Assembly (NCBI RefSeq): GCF_910592395.1
Contig: NC_088326.1
Location: 10,669,001-10,733,000 of the forward strand
Length of the DNA: 64,000 bases
Reading direction: 5' to 3'
DNA from: Lineus longissimus
Taxonomy: Eukaryota > Nemertea > Pilidiophora > Heteronemertea > Lineidae
The translations under genes and the position numbers were made by a program. The first letter of the stretch is position 1; the number at the start of each line of letters is the position of its first letter. The notes beneath the pieces are model-generated. The model made no database searches. It was given only the letters and a program-made list of their open reading frames with translations, and had not been told where the DNA came from. Below, in pieces: positions 1-11,490 of the stretch.

Positions 1-1095
1 CATGACGGTTAGGTCTAGAGGCTGGGCGAGAGATGTACATCTGGCAGGGATGTCATCAAGTAAAATACCAGCTTCAACCAGAGGCTGGCAGAATTGTTCG
101 GCCTGATGTGGGCGAAATCTGTCTACCAAAAGCAAAATTTCATTTGGATTAAAGTCTCCAACAAAGGGAAAAAAGATTTCTTCCTGCCAGTGCTGCAGTG
201 TTCCTGCATTCTCCCACCCAGACCTTGAAGACGTTACCCTTACATTTTCTGGTATGTCATGCAGGGCTCTGATTTCCCTAACAAAACCGGGTTCCCTGAA
301 AACGACATGAGCTGGAGCTTTCTCTCCATTTGACCCAATTGTAAGTCCAACCGTACAACCCAGTTTTGGGTTCCCCCTCGATGTCCGCACATCAATGTTC
401 TTTGACCCCTTTGTTGCAGCAGTATACATTGGCGGAAAATCAAGTTGGGTAAAAGTTTCATTAAAGTTAAAAATAGTGTGGACGTTATTTTCCTGAACAG
501 TAGTCCGTACCTCCTCTTGAAATCTAGCCACCCTCTCCTCAGCATCACGTGGTAATGTGGCAGTATCCTTGGTCTTTCGACGAAACGTGATGCACTTTCT
601 GGCCATGAACCTTGACAACCACCTATCACTAGCAATAAAGTTCACTCTTTCAGGGCGCTGGTGCCTCATTTCATCCTGTCTTTCGACAGGAAGCTCACCC
701 CACCAATTTTCAAAGGCTACAACAGCATCCTGGCGAAGATCAGACCTGGATACAGGCAGAGCTCTCTTCCTCCTCTCAAGAAATGACTGGTGCACGGCAT
801 CTTCAACCTCAGGCCATAATCCATCATGATCAATGCGCACCCTTCGACTGTGAGCATTGTGTTCTGCCTGGTCCATGAGGTGGTCAATGTCCTGAATCCA
901 TCCGCGCAAAGTTGAATTGGCCAATCTATGCCTCCTTGCATACTCTGCGACATTCAAAACCTGACCATGTTCAATAGCATGCTGACAGTCTAATGCATGC
1001 CGTAGACGTGCCTCCACAGGGTAGCCATGGAGTCGCCTAGACGTACCAGGACGATGACCTTCCATATCACCCTCACCATCATCAGGCATATCCAT
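1..1095 (-). CDS. pogo-like DDE transposase, 3' end outside window
   Basis: An uninterrupted 365-codon frame runs from an ATG at 1095-1093 to the window edge without a stop. Residues about 24-80 look like a psq/CENP-B-type helix-turn-helix and residues about 90-175 like a second CENPB-type DNA-binding domain. From about 205 the DDE_1 (pogo/Tigger) core is readable: the FNFNET block at 209-214, the GW block at 293-294, LLLVDRFRPH at 321-330 and SLAQPLD at 355-361. In pogo proteins the first block is normally N-x-D-E-T; here the catalytic Asp is Asn (N212). The second and third acidic positions would be D325 and D361, about 35 residues apart. Family knowledge says such proteins cut and paste DNA in the nucleus. 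The substitution suggests an inactive or host-adopted copy (inference). No terminal inverted repeat was identified. Confidence 0.8.
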   Translation of the reverse strand, partial: MDMPDDGEGDMEGHRPGTSRRLHGYPVEARLRHALDCQHAIEHGQVLNVAEYARRHRLANSTLRGWIQDIDHLMDQAEHNAHSRRVRIDHDGLWPEVEDAVHQSFLERRKRALPVSRSDLRQDAVVAFENWWGELPVERQDEMRHQRPERVNFIASDRWLSRFMARKCITFRRKTKDTATLPRDAEERVARFQEEVRTTVQENNVHTIFNFNETFTQLDFPPMYTAATKGSKNIDVRTSRGNPKLGCTVGLTIGSNGEKAPAHVVFREPGFVREIRALHDIPENVRVTSSRSGWENAGTLQHWQEEIFFPFVGDFNPNEILLLVDRFRPHQAEQFCQPLVEAGILLDDIPARCTSLAQPLDLTVM

Positions 1096-1439
1096 GCAGA
1101 CAACCAAACGTACAAACAACACGAAAAGGTGGATAAAAGTTGTAATCATTGTCACTGGTCAGAGGTCTGCGTATTGAATGACTGAAACCAATTTCACTAA
1201 AAAACAAGAAAGGGTTAATTCTTTTTCTCCTACAATAGTATGAAATAGACCCAGGCCTTGGCAAAGGACACGTCTCATTCAAGTCCTCTTTCAGAAAACC
1301 AATCAACCATAGGCCTGTACACTTCTATTCACTAAAAAATCAGTGTCACATTTTACATGAATACCCTCTCTGGGCCCCATTTTATACCAAAAACTAAGTT
1401 GATCTGAAGTAGGCCTATCCCGAGGTAACTGAGCATTTA
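1096..1439. other. intergenic, no gene seen
   Basis: AT-rich sequence between the transposase start and the left end of the first TRIM duplication unit. Only short ORFs with no recognisable content are present. It should contain the transposon's 5' untranslated region and possibly its end, but no convincing inverted repeat could be paired inside the window. Confidence 0.4.
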
Positions 1440-3078
1440 CTGTATGTTTTATATATTGAATATATCTTAATAGTATAAATATGGGACAGTTTTACGACAA
1501 ATGGTGCTCATTATTAATGTCACAAAGGTTGGTTGTCGTTGGCCTAATTTAAAAACTGCGTATCGAGTTATTTTATAAAAAAGGTACCGATACAAACATG
1601 TGTAAGGAATTGATACAGAACTGAAGGTATAGTTTGGTTGTCTCATGACTTAACATTAAGAATGGAGCTTAATTGAGTTAGGCCAAAACCAATGCACCTA
1701 ACAGATGTTTTTGTACAAACAGACAGCTCCTTCGAACGGTAGTGTTGAGTGAGACATCCTACATCGATAATGAGGTACCGGTGTCAATTTCCATAATCCT
1801 CTAACAGCTCTATCTGAGCGATGTTTGGCCCTGGTGTTGTATCTAAACCGAAGAGAACCGAAAAGGCATGCCCCATGTGTAGTGTTATTGTCAATGTATA
1901 CGTTTATGTTCATGGCTAAGCTGATTTATATAGCATATATAATGCTCATATCAGAAACGTTTTGATAATATGACATGGTTTACAACAAACACAAAGTGTT
2001 GCTAAATGATGATCTGGTTTATACTGATCATCGGTTAGCTATCTGACGACTCCCAAAGCAATATTGCGTCGTTCACACACAGAATTACATTGTAGTAACA
2101 TCTCCTAAAGCTGCGATTATATAGAGTTCACGTTTTCACATGTAACGTGTCACTGTTCACTTTTCATGCGTGACATGAAGTACTAACAAGTCATTTCTAA
2201 AAAGTGGGCTACATACGATTCACGACGTCACTTTTCACCCTGACGTCCTGTTTTCAAGCCGAATTAAAGTTAACTCGTGAAAAGTAAATCATGACAGGTT
2301 ACAACGTAAACCCGACCATGGGAACATTTCCGAACTAGGCGATCGAGGGAACTTGACTCTTTATTTAAAAAAAAATATTGATATATCGCCGAGACACGCC
2401 TAACATACGAACTACAGTGGAACTTCCCTTAGCGGACACCTCTCTATTAAGGACAATCTCTCTATTAATGACACTAGTTCTGGGAGTAAAAAAAGGGGAA
2501 TATCGCCTACTCGATAAAAAGCAATGCCACCTTTTTTCGCCAACAGCGTCTCTTGGCATCAAGGCGAGCAAGAATTTAACGGTCCGAAAATCCTGCACGA
2601 CCGAATACTATTAATCAATGACAAGAGTTTCTCCATAAGAATCTAGCCAATCACGAGTTCAGAAGACAGAATCTTGCTGACTGAGTTTTCTTCTACCAGG
2701 TACATTTTCAATTTCTTAAAGGCCCGGAAAATGAAAAAGTTGAGTAAAACCACATCTCGTGCTGCATTCACTTTTAACAGATTAGCGCATTATACTCTGC
2801 AACTGAACAGTCCAAAGCGCTCTGGACCAAACCAAAGAGCACACATACTCTTGTGCAGTAGTTTACTTGGCCATTTCAGAACAGTTGATGCCGTGGATCG
2901 AAGGAACACCCATCACCACTTTGAGACACGCTTAAACATTTAACCTCAGTTCGAGACCCGAGTTGTTTTATTTCTGATTTTCATTTTCAGTAATTTCTCC
3001 CCTACACTACATACAAGACACTATGTGATACTAACGACACTCTCATGATTATTTTTATTCTCTTTCCAGAAATCAAGA

Positions 3079-5092
3079 TGGCCGCCGCCCCTGCCGACAG
3101 CCTGAGTACTGAATTAGAGTGTGCCATCTGCTCCGATCAACTGAAACAGCCGAAGTATATCGGTTCCTGCAACCACACATTCTGCAAGGAGTGCATCGAT
3201 AAGTATTGGGTCTCCCTTGAGAAGCGGAGAACAATTCCTTGTCCACAATGCCGCGAAGAATGCCCAATCCCGTCAAATGGTGGGGATGGCCTGAAGGATA
3301 ACTTCATGGTTACCAACATCATAGAGACATATCGAAAGCAACAACAGAAAGCTGCACTTCTCACGGAAATCAAATGTACCTTGTGTCGGAATGGAGCGTC
3401 CTGTTTTTGCAAAGATTGTGATTTAAAATTATGTCCTGAATGCAAACGAAACCATGACCGTAACCCCCAAAATCATGACCACCACTTATTTGGTCTCTGC
3501 CGCTCCCATGGCAATGGATTGTTGTTTTTCTGCAATCCTTGCAAACAGGCTGTCTGTGGTGGCTGCAGATTATCTGATCACAAAGACTGTGTCCACGAGG
3601 TGACACCAAGCCGTCAAGTTGCTATCAACTTAATATCAAGAATCCAAGCCTGTTCGGCTGAACTAGAAGACGCGATTAGGACTCAACTTGGAAACCAAGA
3701 AACGAAACTGTCGGGGCTTCGTGACGTGTCCAGCAACAGTCGACTTCCGCTGAAAAGCAAGCGACTGTCGGTACCGAAAATAACATAGCTAAGAATAGGA
3801 AAGACATCCGGGATCACCAGGCAAAGAGTCAAACGATACAAAAGAAAATCGATATCTTATTGAAGGAAAAGGAGAAGGAGGATGAAATTACAAAGCAACT
3901 CGTCAAAGACGTAGACAAACTCGAGAAAGAGAAGGCAAAAATCATCGCAAGCGTCAGAGAGAAGTTCACCAAATCATCTGAGAAGATCAACCTACGTCTT
4001 CGATCCCTTGAGACCCGTAGGCAAGAAATGAAAACAAAAATAGAGCAGGGCCGAGCAGTAGGATCTACCAAGATCACCATTGATACCGAGAGCATTGCTA
4101 ACCTGACCAGTATCAGTCAGGAACTCGTGGACTTAGTCGGTGCTTTAAGGGACAGTGACACTGTGGCTGTGATAGAGGAAGTCACGAGATCGATCGGTAA
4201 AACAAAGCAGGATTTCCGACAATTGAAGAAGGTGTGTAACTTTACCTTTCCAGGAAATCAGCTGTGTCGGATAGTTTACCGATTGAAGCATCTACCTGAC
4301 TCTCGCCTTGCTACATTAGCCCACTCTAGTGGTGGTTGGGGGTCTCGCCTTGCTACATTAGCCCACTCTAGTGGTGGTTGGGGGGACACGATTTACTTCC
4401 ATGACGAAGTATCTTCTTCACTGACGGGCACAATCACAGAGGGAGTTTACCCTGCTAAAGACATGGCCTTCACATCCACTGGTGAAGTAGTAGTGGCAAG
4501 ATTGAAAAAGCCGCCCATTAGAGTGTTCAAGCCTGCTACTGGTGCATACCGTGATATTAACATTGCCCATGATGGGGAGGTGATTGATGAGCTGTGGTCG
4601 GTTGAGACTGATGAGTCTGACAACATGTTTGCCTTAACTTCTTTCAGTAATTCATTTCTTCTTGTTGTGAAACCGAATGGCACCGTCATTCAGTGTATCA
4701 GGTTAACTGGACGTTCTTACTGTATGGGTTTCTGTTCACTGAATAGAACCCTATACATCGCTGTTGGTGACAGGATCCTGAGGTTTCACTGGAGTAATAA
4801 CATCCTTGAAGAGATCTCATCATGTTCACACGGCGTGGAAGGATTCCGTTGCGATTATGTTTGTATTGGAAGTGGTGGCGAGGTGTTGGTGGCTGGTTGG
4901 ATGAGGAATAATGATTACGTTATCTACCAGGTGACAGAAGGAGCAGATGAGGAGGACATGGTATTGGGGGAGATAGAGTATCAAGATGGTGTGAAGAGAA
5001 CAGATCGTTACTACTCGCCACATATCTGCATCAATGATGATCATCTCTGGCTTGCATATAATGACAACCTTGAGAAGTTCAAGTTGGTTTAA
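3079..5092 (+). pseudogene. TRIM-type E3 ligase copy 1, frameshifted
   Basis: Same gene as the intact copy at 17607-19700. The start ATG at 3079 has an AAG-ATGG context and follows a pyrimidine tract ending in AG, a likely 5'UTR splice acceptor. RING (C-x2-C, then CNHTFCKEC, then CPQC), two B-boxes and the start of the coiled coil are intact up to about 3720. One base is missing in 3721-3728 compared with copy 3, so this frame ends at 3788. The original frame resumes (open from about 3790) to the TAA at 5090-5092, through the coiled coil and C-terminal propeller-like region. A 42-bp in-frame tandem duplication (4301-4342, 4343-4384) repeats the SSGGWG segment. A truncated RING/B-box protein, or a separate C-terminal protein from 3860, could still be made, but pseudogene is the simplest reading. 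Confidence 0.8.
4301..4384 (+). repeat. 42-bp in-frame tandem duplication
   Basis: Two adjacent 42-bp copies in the TRIM copy 1 C-terminal region encode a repeated SRLATLAHSSGGWG segment. Copies 2 and 3 have only one such segment. Confidence 0.85.
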
Positions 5093-5990
5093 ATATTGGG
5101 TGTATGTAGACCTACATTCTTGTGTTGACACCACCCTACAGTCTTAGATAACATATGAAGCATTCGTGTACCAGGATCGTACCTAGCGGGATACAACGTC
5201 TTCGAAAAACCTGTTCGTCATACAGATTTGGACGCTTTTGTGACACAATCTGTTGTTAAATTGCCAAAGAGATAAAAACGGCCCCGGATACCATTAGATG
5301 GATAAGATATTTTGAGTAAATTGGATAGATATTTGTCATATAATTATTGTGCGATAGAAGTACTGGTACACGTTGTTTGGCACCATTACGACATTAGGTC
5401 CATGTTCATAGTTAAAGCCAAAATGCGTTTTTTCCTATGATGCATGCAGTACAGCTTCCTCTTTTAAAAATTCTTTGAAATTGTCATTGGTATAAGATCA
5501 TATGATATTGGAACATATCTTCTTAGCGTATTTTATGGTGGGATTTATTGATATACTATTGGTTTATTGGGACTGGGGGTAACTATATACCTTAGATCTA
5601 GCAAATCTTCCTCCCTTACTCGTCATGTTGGAAAAAATGTGCCGTTTTATGCATCGATTTACGTGTAACTTTGTATTGCTATATCGAGAGACAACCCCAT
5701 ACGGTGTCCTCCAAAACTATCACCCAAAACCGTTGGCGAAGCTCAAGCATCAGAAGACCACAAATGCTGCTCTGACTCTTCAGTTAGGATATCATATGAC
5801 GACATCATCCCAGTACCATGAACATCGACAATTGGTCACCCATATGACAACATCATCCCAGCACCATGAACATCCACAACTGGTCACCCATTCGATCGGC
5901 TGGATTCGTTTATTTCCCACCAAATTACGTCACTCGCGCCAATGCAGCTGAGTACGTCCTCATCTGACAAGAACCAGATATCTGGGCGCT

Positions 5991-6584
5991 GTTGTTCAAA
6001 ACAATTTCACTTACACCGATGGACTCTTTAAATTTACTTCACACGAATGAAAGTGACTAGTGATTTAACAAAGAGCCCTTCAAATAATTGACTCTTTGAA
6101 AGACTCTGGTTGACACTGGTGTTAGTGACAAAACCTGTTTTGAAGACCCAGGACCACAAGACATAATAGAGAAGACAGACATGTAGAAACGGATAATAAT
6201 GTGATATACAACTGCATGTACATGTATGTCGTTTCAGCTCTTCGACGTAACTTTAGGGTGTAGCGATGTACATGTATGTCATATATGGAACATCCAACAC
6301 AATAGAGCTAGCGACAATGTTATGGCTGTGCCCAGTACAACACCTTGTCAATAGATGTCGTATCCAGCCATGCCTTGATGACAGCCATTCCAAATCATAA
6401 AGAAACTACATGTTGTTATTTACCATTGTCCATTGGCTACACAATAAATACATCGCAAGCTAATGCGACACAATATCGTATTTCACGGGACGTAAAGGGT
6501 GTATTGTACGTGCCTTGCATAACTCATCAAGTAGTGTACAACACTTATGTGTATCAAGATACACTAGTGAAGACACCTTTCGGT
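5991..6584. other. intergenic, no gene seen
   Basis: Sequence separating the 3' flank of TRIM unit 1 from the dispersed repeat at 6585. Only short, unsupported ORFs are present. The homology to unit 2 stops at about 5990, so this stretch was inserted or retained only here. Confidence 0.4.
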
Positions 6585-8180
6585 GCTCTTAGCAGAGGTG
6601 AGCTTATCCCATACCGTGGCGTCCGTCGTCCGTCGTCGTCGTCGTCGTCGTCGTCCGTCGTCGTCCGTCGTCCGTTAGCAGGGCACGTTTCGTAACTGTT
6701 AGAGCTATTGAGTTGAAACTTGGTACACATGTACCCTATTGTAATGACACCTTGGAGACCAAGTTTCGGTCCGATTCGTTTCATGGTTTGGCCACCAGGG
6801 GGCCAAACGTTAAAAGTGAAAATATGCAATATCTCCCTTAATAGTAGTCGGGAAATTTTGAAAAAAATATGGTAGGTACTTCTAGCAAAGGTGCATCATA
6901 TATCCTCCGGGTTTTTGATTTGACCTCCTTTTCAAGGTCACAGAGGTCAAAGTTTGCTGATTCACTGAACAGTAGCATGTTTCCTATCTATTTTAGCTAG
7001 AAGGTTTTAAACCAGTGTGGACATGCATCTGGGGATTCTCTGTTCCACCCCTAAAATTTCGGCCGTTCGGACATCAAATATGGCCGCCAGGCAGCCATCT
7101 TGAAAAATAAACACAGTACTATTACTCCGAAACTAATGATCGGATTGCAACCAAATTTGATCTGGATGTATATCTATGTACTCTCTACTAAATCCTTGAT
7201 TTTTTATCAAATGTGATAGCCAATATGGGTGCCAGGCGGGCATCTTGAAAAATTCTTAGTTTGGCCACCCGGGGGCCAAATTTAATGTCCAAAGTTAAAA
7301 TGTTTGATTGCTCGTTTAATAGTGGTCTGATTTTCATAACATTTTTATGGTAGGTACTCCTAGCAAGGATACATCACATATCATACGGGTTTTTGATTTG
7401 ACCTACTTTTCAAGATCACAGAGGTCAAATGGTGTAAATTGGCCGTTAGGATGTAACGATGGCACGTTTCTAAACTGCAATGACTATTGATCCCAAATTT
7501 GGTACACATTTATCCCTTAGTCAGGTGATCTCAGGGACCGAAGCTTGGTCCAATATGATTCACCACTTGACCACCAGGGGGCAAAATCCAAAAACCTTAA
7601 AAATGTGATTATTCCTTAACTTCTTGCCCGATTGCCACCAATTTGATATCATGGGTACATCTAACCGCCATACAGTATATTTCACACAGGTTTTTAACTT
7701 GACCTTCTTGTCAAGGTCACAGAGGTCAAATGGCGTAAATTGGCCGTCAGGCCGTAACTATGGCACGTTTCTTAACTGCAATGACTATTGATCACAAATT
7801 AAGTACACATGTACCCCTTGGTCAGGTGATCTCAGGTACTGAAGTTTGGTGCGATCTGATTTGCCGTTTGGCCTCCAGGGAGGGGGCCAAATCCTAAATT
7901 CTTCAAAATGCCATTATTCTTAGTAATTACTTGCCCGATTGGCACCAATTTATATCATAGGTACATCTAATTCTAACAACCATTCAATGTGTCACCCGGG
8001 TCTTCTTTGATTTGACCTACTTTTCAAGGTCACAGAGGTCGAATGTACTGTAAATTGGCCATTTTGGGGAAATTGTAATTGCTTGGACCTACATCAAACC
8101 TAACACTACATTACACAATACCATGATCTTTATCCATCTTTCCTCCACATGAGGTGAGCACAATGGCCCTGGCCATTTCA
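6585..8180. repeat. dispersed repeat with nuclear-receptor-like half-sites
   Basis: About 1.6 kb built of degenerate subunits of roughly 300 bp, with recurring phrases about 'gccaccaggggg', 'tggtacacat' and 'aaggtcacagaggtcaaa'. It begins near a (TCG)n run at about 6625-6660 and ends in a GGTGAGCACAATGGCCCTGG phrase. Fragments of the same family occur at about 23160-23330, 23510-23540 and 32970-33000. No coding potential is visible. Four subunits carry TGACCT-N8-AGGTCA-CAG-AGGTCA or a close variant (6921-6949, 7399-7427, 7700-7728, 8013-8041). Confidence 0.7.
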
Positions 8181-8289
8181 TTTAATAAACCATCATCCAA
8201 ACACAGTAATGTCCGATTCCACCAAAACGTTTTCCAGCTGCGGTCATCGCCACGATGGAACCATTTTCAGCCCAGCGGTAACTGTAGTA

Positions 8290-9420
8290 TTTGGTGATTT
8301 AAATTATCAGCTCGGCGGGTTGGTGAGAAGCGGGAGTGTTGGTCAAAAGACGCCAGACGCACCCGCATTTTAATCACCAAATAAACGCTTGAGCCAAACG
8401 CACTGTGGCGCAGCGGCGACTTGCGCAGGAAACCCTTACCACTCTGATATACACCCCCCCCCCCCCCAACACATTCTTCTCTAATTATCTTCTTACCTAC
8501 ATAGCCATGGGGGTAGGCTAGAAAACTATACGATATTGATATACCTTCTAAACCGTAAGTCGCCTAGTTTTCTTCTAACCTTCCTAGGGTTACATTATCT
8601 TTTAACCTCTCGACGAACAATTTGGTGACAAGGACACCCTCAATAAAAACATTGATTGTCGTCCTAAGGTGGTCATCAGGACACCTCTCTAGTAAGGACA
8701 GCAGGGTATCCTTGATAAAGAGGATTAGAATGTGTGTCATATGACTTTAGCTATCATTAGTATTCGATATGTTGATTTGGTAGAGGTTCTTACACTCTTA
8801 ACCATAAACAACATCAAAAGAAGGATTTCCTTTTAGACATTTGCACAATGTAAACTGTCATTTGAATGCAGTGTTGACAATGTTGTGCTCATTTCTAAAC
8901 GCACGGGATATCTATATATGCTTTATATATTGAATATATCTTTATAGTATAGATATGGGACAGTTTTACGACAAATGGTGCTCATTATTAATGTCACAAA
9001 GGTTGGTTGTCGTTGGCCTAATTTAAAAACTGTGTATCGAGTCATTTTATGAAATGGTGCCGATACAAACATGTGTAAGGAATTGATACAGAACTGAAGG
9101 TATAGTTTGGTTGTCTCATGACTTAACATGAAGAATGGAGCTTAATTGATTTAGGCCAAAACCAATGCGCCTAACAGATGTTTTTGTACAAACAGACAGC
9201 TCCTTCGAACGGTAGTGTTGTGCGACAACCTTCACCGATAGTGTTGTACCGGTATCAATGTCCTTCCTCTAACAGCTATGTTGGCCCCAGTGTTCTGTGA
9301 GATAACCTATATTGATAATGAGGTACTGGTGTCAATTTCAATAATTCTCTAACAGCTCTATCTGAGCGAAGTTTGGCCCCGGTGTTGTATTTTAACCGAA
9401 GAGAACCGAAAAGGTATGCG
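8290..9420 (+). repeat. TRIM segmental duplication, unit 2 left part
   Basis: This segment matches 15327-16390 of unit 3 in order, including a poly-C tract (about 8453-8467; 15490-15505 in unit 3) and the AT-rich block that also starts unit 1. The match is lost after about 9420, where the tRNA-SINE and other repeats lie. The TRIM upstream region and N-terminal coding part of unit 2 are therefore missing, and the unit resumes at 13893. Confidence 0.8.
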
Positions 9421-9542
9421 TTATTCCGTGTCAGATTTTGATTTTTTTTCCTTTTTTGCGCAATTTGTTAATGGAAACTGGGTAACATTGCCCATAATAA
9501 TGCCAATGGTCCTTTAATGACTGTTTTCTCATTTTATGGGAA

Positions 9543-9878
9543 GATCAGTGGCGTAGTGGTTAGAGCACCGGGCTCAAAATCAGGAGGTCGTGGGTTCGAT
9601 TCTCGGAAGAGTCACTGCTGTTTCGTCTTTGTGTCTTTAAGCAAGGCACCTAACCCTACTTGCTTCTCTCCACCCAGGAGTAAATGGTATCTAGCTGGCA
9701 GAGTTGGCACACTATGAATGTCAGTCCTGAGCGCTGTATAGCTGCAGCTCGGACCAGTAATACTCCCAGAGAGTAGAGCTTGAACCAAGAATGTACAGGC
9801 CAATAGCTAGGGGTAATAATGTGAAGCGCTTTGAGCGACTGAAACCAGTTGTATTTAGCGCTATATAAGTCTCATAAT
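9543..9878 (+). repeat. tRNA-derived SINE
   Basis: A tRNA-like head has an A box (TGGCGTAGTGG, 9549-9559) and a B box (GGTTCGATTC, 9593-9602) at the spacing expected for RNA polymerase III. A non-tRNA body follows, then a tail with the phrase GCGCTTTGAGCGACTG and GCGCTATATAAG. The body and the missing acceptor-stem pairing rule out a functional tRNA gene. It sits where unit 2 loses homology to unit 3. Confidence 0.85.
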
Positions 9879-10374
9879 TATGTTTTAACGGTTCAAAGGG
9901 TGACAGGGCGCGTATTAACACGATAAGTAAAGTATCATAACCGACTTCTGGAAAACTTTTTAATAGCTGAAATATAGAATAGCCCCAAAACTACCATGTC
10001 ATGAGTCACAAACTGTAGTTAACCACTTGACCGCGGAGAGCTGTACAATTGACGGTACATACGGATGAGGACACTGCCACCTACCTGAGGGAATAGCAAA
10101 CCAAAATTAATGACCTTGCTATGGCAAGCCAAAGCGGAATTTATTCAGGACCGATTTTTTTACATCAGGACTAAAATTTACGCCAGAATCACGCTATGAA
10201 TTGCCAAAGTGTACAAAACTTTATCTCAGACCGAACTTTGACAACACCAAGTTAAAGATTCCGATTCATGTATGCTTTTCCTTCAGAATAATTCATTGGC
10301 ATGTTTCCCAAAATCTTTGGTCAGAACGAAAAACACGGCAGGATTGTTTATCCTTCAGAATTTCAATGACCACA

Positions 10375-10680
10375 GGACTCACGTGACTCCTGCCAGAACG
10401 CACGTGACCATTCGAACTGCTGACGTCTTATAATCTAGTTGTCGTCGCTCACACGACTTAGCTCTGCATCATGGCACCAAATCGAGCAGACGAATTGAAC
10501 AATTTGTTCAATTGCAGCAGTTTTGAGGATCTCTTGAGAAATCTACGGAAAAACACATCCGGTTCTCCGGATGGTGTTCGCGTAGGGCTCGTAACCTTGT
10601 GCCGTGCGACGTCATCGTGTTTGTGGTCACGTGATAACTGACAGGAGTCACGTGATTACTGGCAGAAGTCACGTGAATTC
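10375..10680. promoter_or_regulatory. cluster of CACGTG E-box palindromes
   Basis: At least five CACGTG sites lie between about 10380 and 10675, several in the extended form GTCACGTGA, with one more near 10838. GTCACGTGAC-type sites bind bHLH-zip factors (USF, MITF/TFE) in other animals. The surrounding sequence repeats phrases such as 'gacaggagtcacgtga', so the cluster probably arose by local duplication. No adjacent gene is visible, so function is uncertain. Confidence 0.4.
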
Positions 10681-10801
10681 TGCTGAATTTTTCATTCTGC
10701 CCGCAAAAACAATTCTGACGCATTTTGCATTCTTGGATAAAATAAAGTTTCAGAACGATTTTTTGGGCAGAACGATTTTTTTGCAGAATATAGTGTTTTT
10801 A

Positions 10802-11281
10802 CCCCTCAGCCCAAATGGGCTAGAGGGGTATTGTCGTCACGTGCGCCGTCCGTCAAGGCGGGTGGGCGGGCGGGCCGCGTCTGCTACTTGGTTTCCGTCG
10901 ATTTCTAGGAGAACGGCTTTGACAATCAATTCAATTTTTGGTATGTACACTGGGGGTGACTAGAAGAAGGTTCCTTTCGAAAACGGGCTCGTTCTGATTC
11001 TCAATATGGTCACCAGGGCAATGTGCTTGAAATCGGTTTCTGTCAATTTCGAGGAGAACGACTTGGAGGATGGAATCAATTTTTAGTGGGTGTAGGCCTA
11101 ATGCAGTTTTGTAAGGGGAAGGTTCCTTTCGAAAATCAGCGCGATGCGAAATTCAATATGGCCGCCACGCTCACATCCTCAAAATAGGTTTCCACAATTT
11201 TCATTTCCATATGCAAACTATAGCCACTCCACTAAGCCAACTTCACCATTATCTCACCTTCAACCTTAATAGGCTGAGGGG
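10802..11281. mobile_element. PIF/Harbinger-like MITE, 480 bp
   Basis: The ends are perfect inverted repeats, CCCCTCAGCC at the left and GGCTGAGGGG at the right. Both sides are flanked by TTA (10799-10801 and 11282-11284), the target duplication typical of PIF/Harbinger. No coding capacity is present. A second hairpin (AGCCCAAATGGGCT) lies just inside the left end. Confidence 0.7.
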
Positions 11282-11490
11282 TTATGCTCGCTTTGCGATG
11301 CTATTTTTCATTCTGTGAAGTAAATTTCGAATTCAGTCTGCTGTAAAAAGAGTTCTGAACAATATTTTCTGAATTTCTGATTGCAAAACGGCTTCTTGCA
11401 TTGAAAAATAATGTCCTCTGAATAAATTCCCCTTTGGCATGCCATACCTTGCCTCCTGCATTGCTACCATCCGACACAGCATCAGTAATT

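Larger units (their letters stand above)
1440..5990 (+). repeat. TRIM segmental duplication, unit 1
   Basis: From about 1440 the sequence is near-identical to 15890 onward. It includes the TRIM upstream region (1440-3078 against 15890-17606), the TRIM body (3079-5092 against 17607-19700) and the immediate 3' flank. The stretch 5490-5990 matches 14850-15330, the flank of unit 2. The 5' flank contains a fragment of the dispersed TACAGTGGAAC repeat at about 2410-2480, shared with unit 3 at 16940-17010, so that insertion predates the duplication. The left part of the unit, present at 8290-8900 and 15327-15880, is missing here. Confidence 0.85.

Noticed and set aside
2674-2943. conserved small ORF upstream of TRIM (also 17260-17472)
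   Set aside because: Conserved only because both lie in a recent segmental duplication; no start context, motif or independent homologue.
3860-5092. separate 410-aa gene
   Set aside because: It is the continuation of TRIM copy 1 after a one-base frameshift, as comparison with copy 3 shows; the internal Met is not a normal start of the family.
9543-9620. tRNA gene
   Set aside because: A and B boxes are present, but acceptor and anticodon stems do not pair and a SINE body follows.
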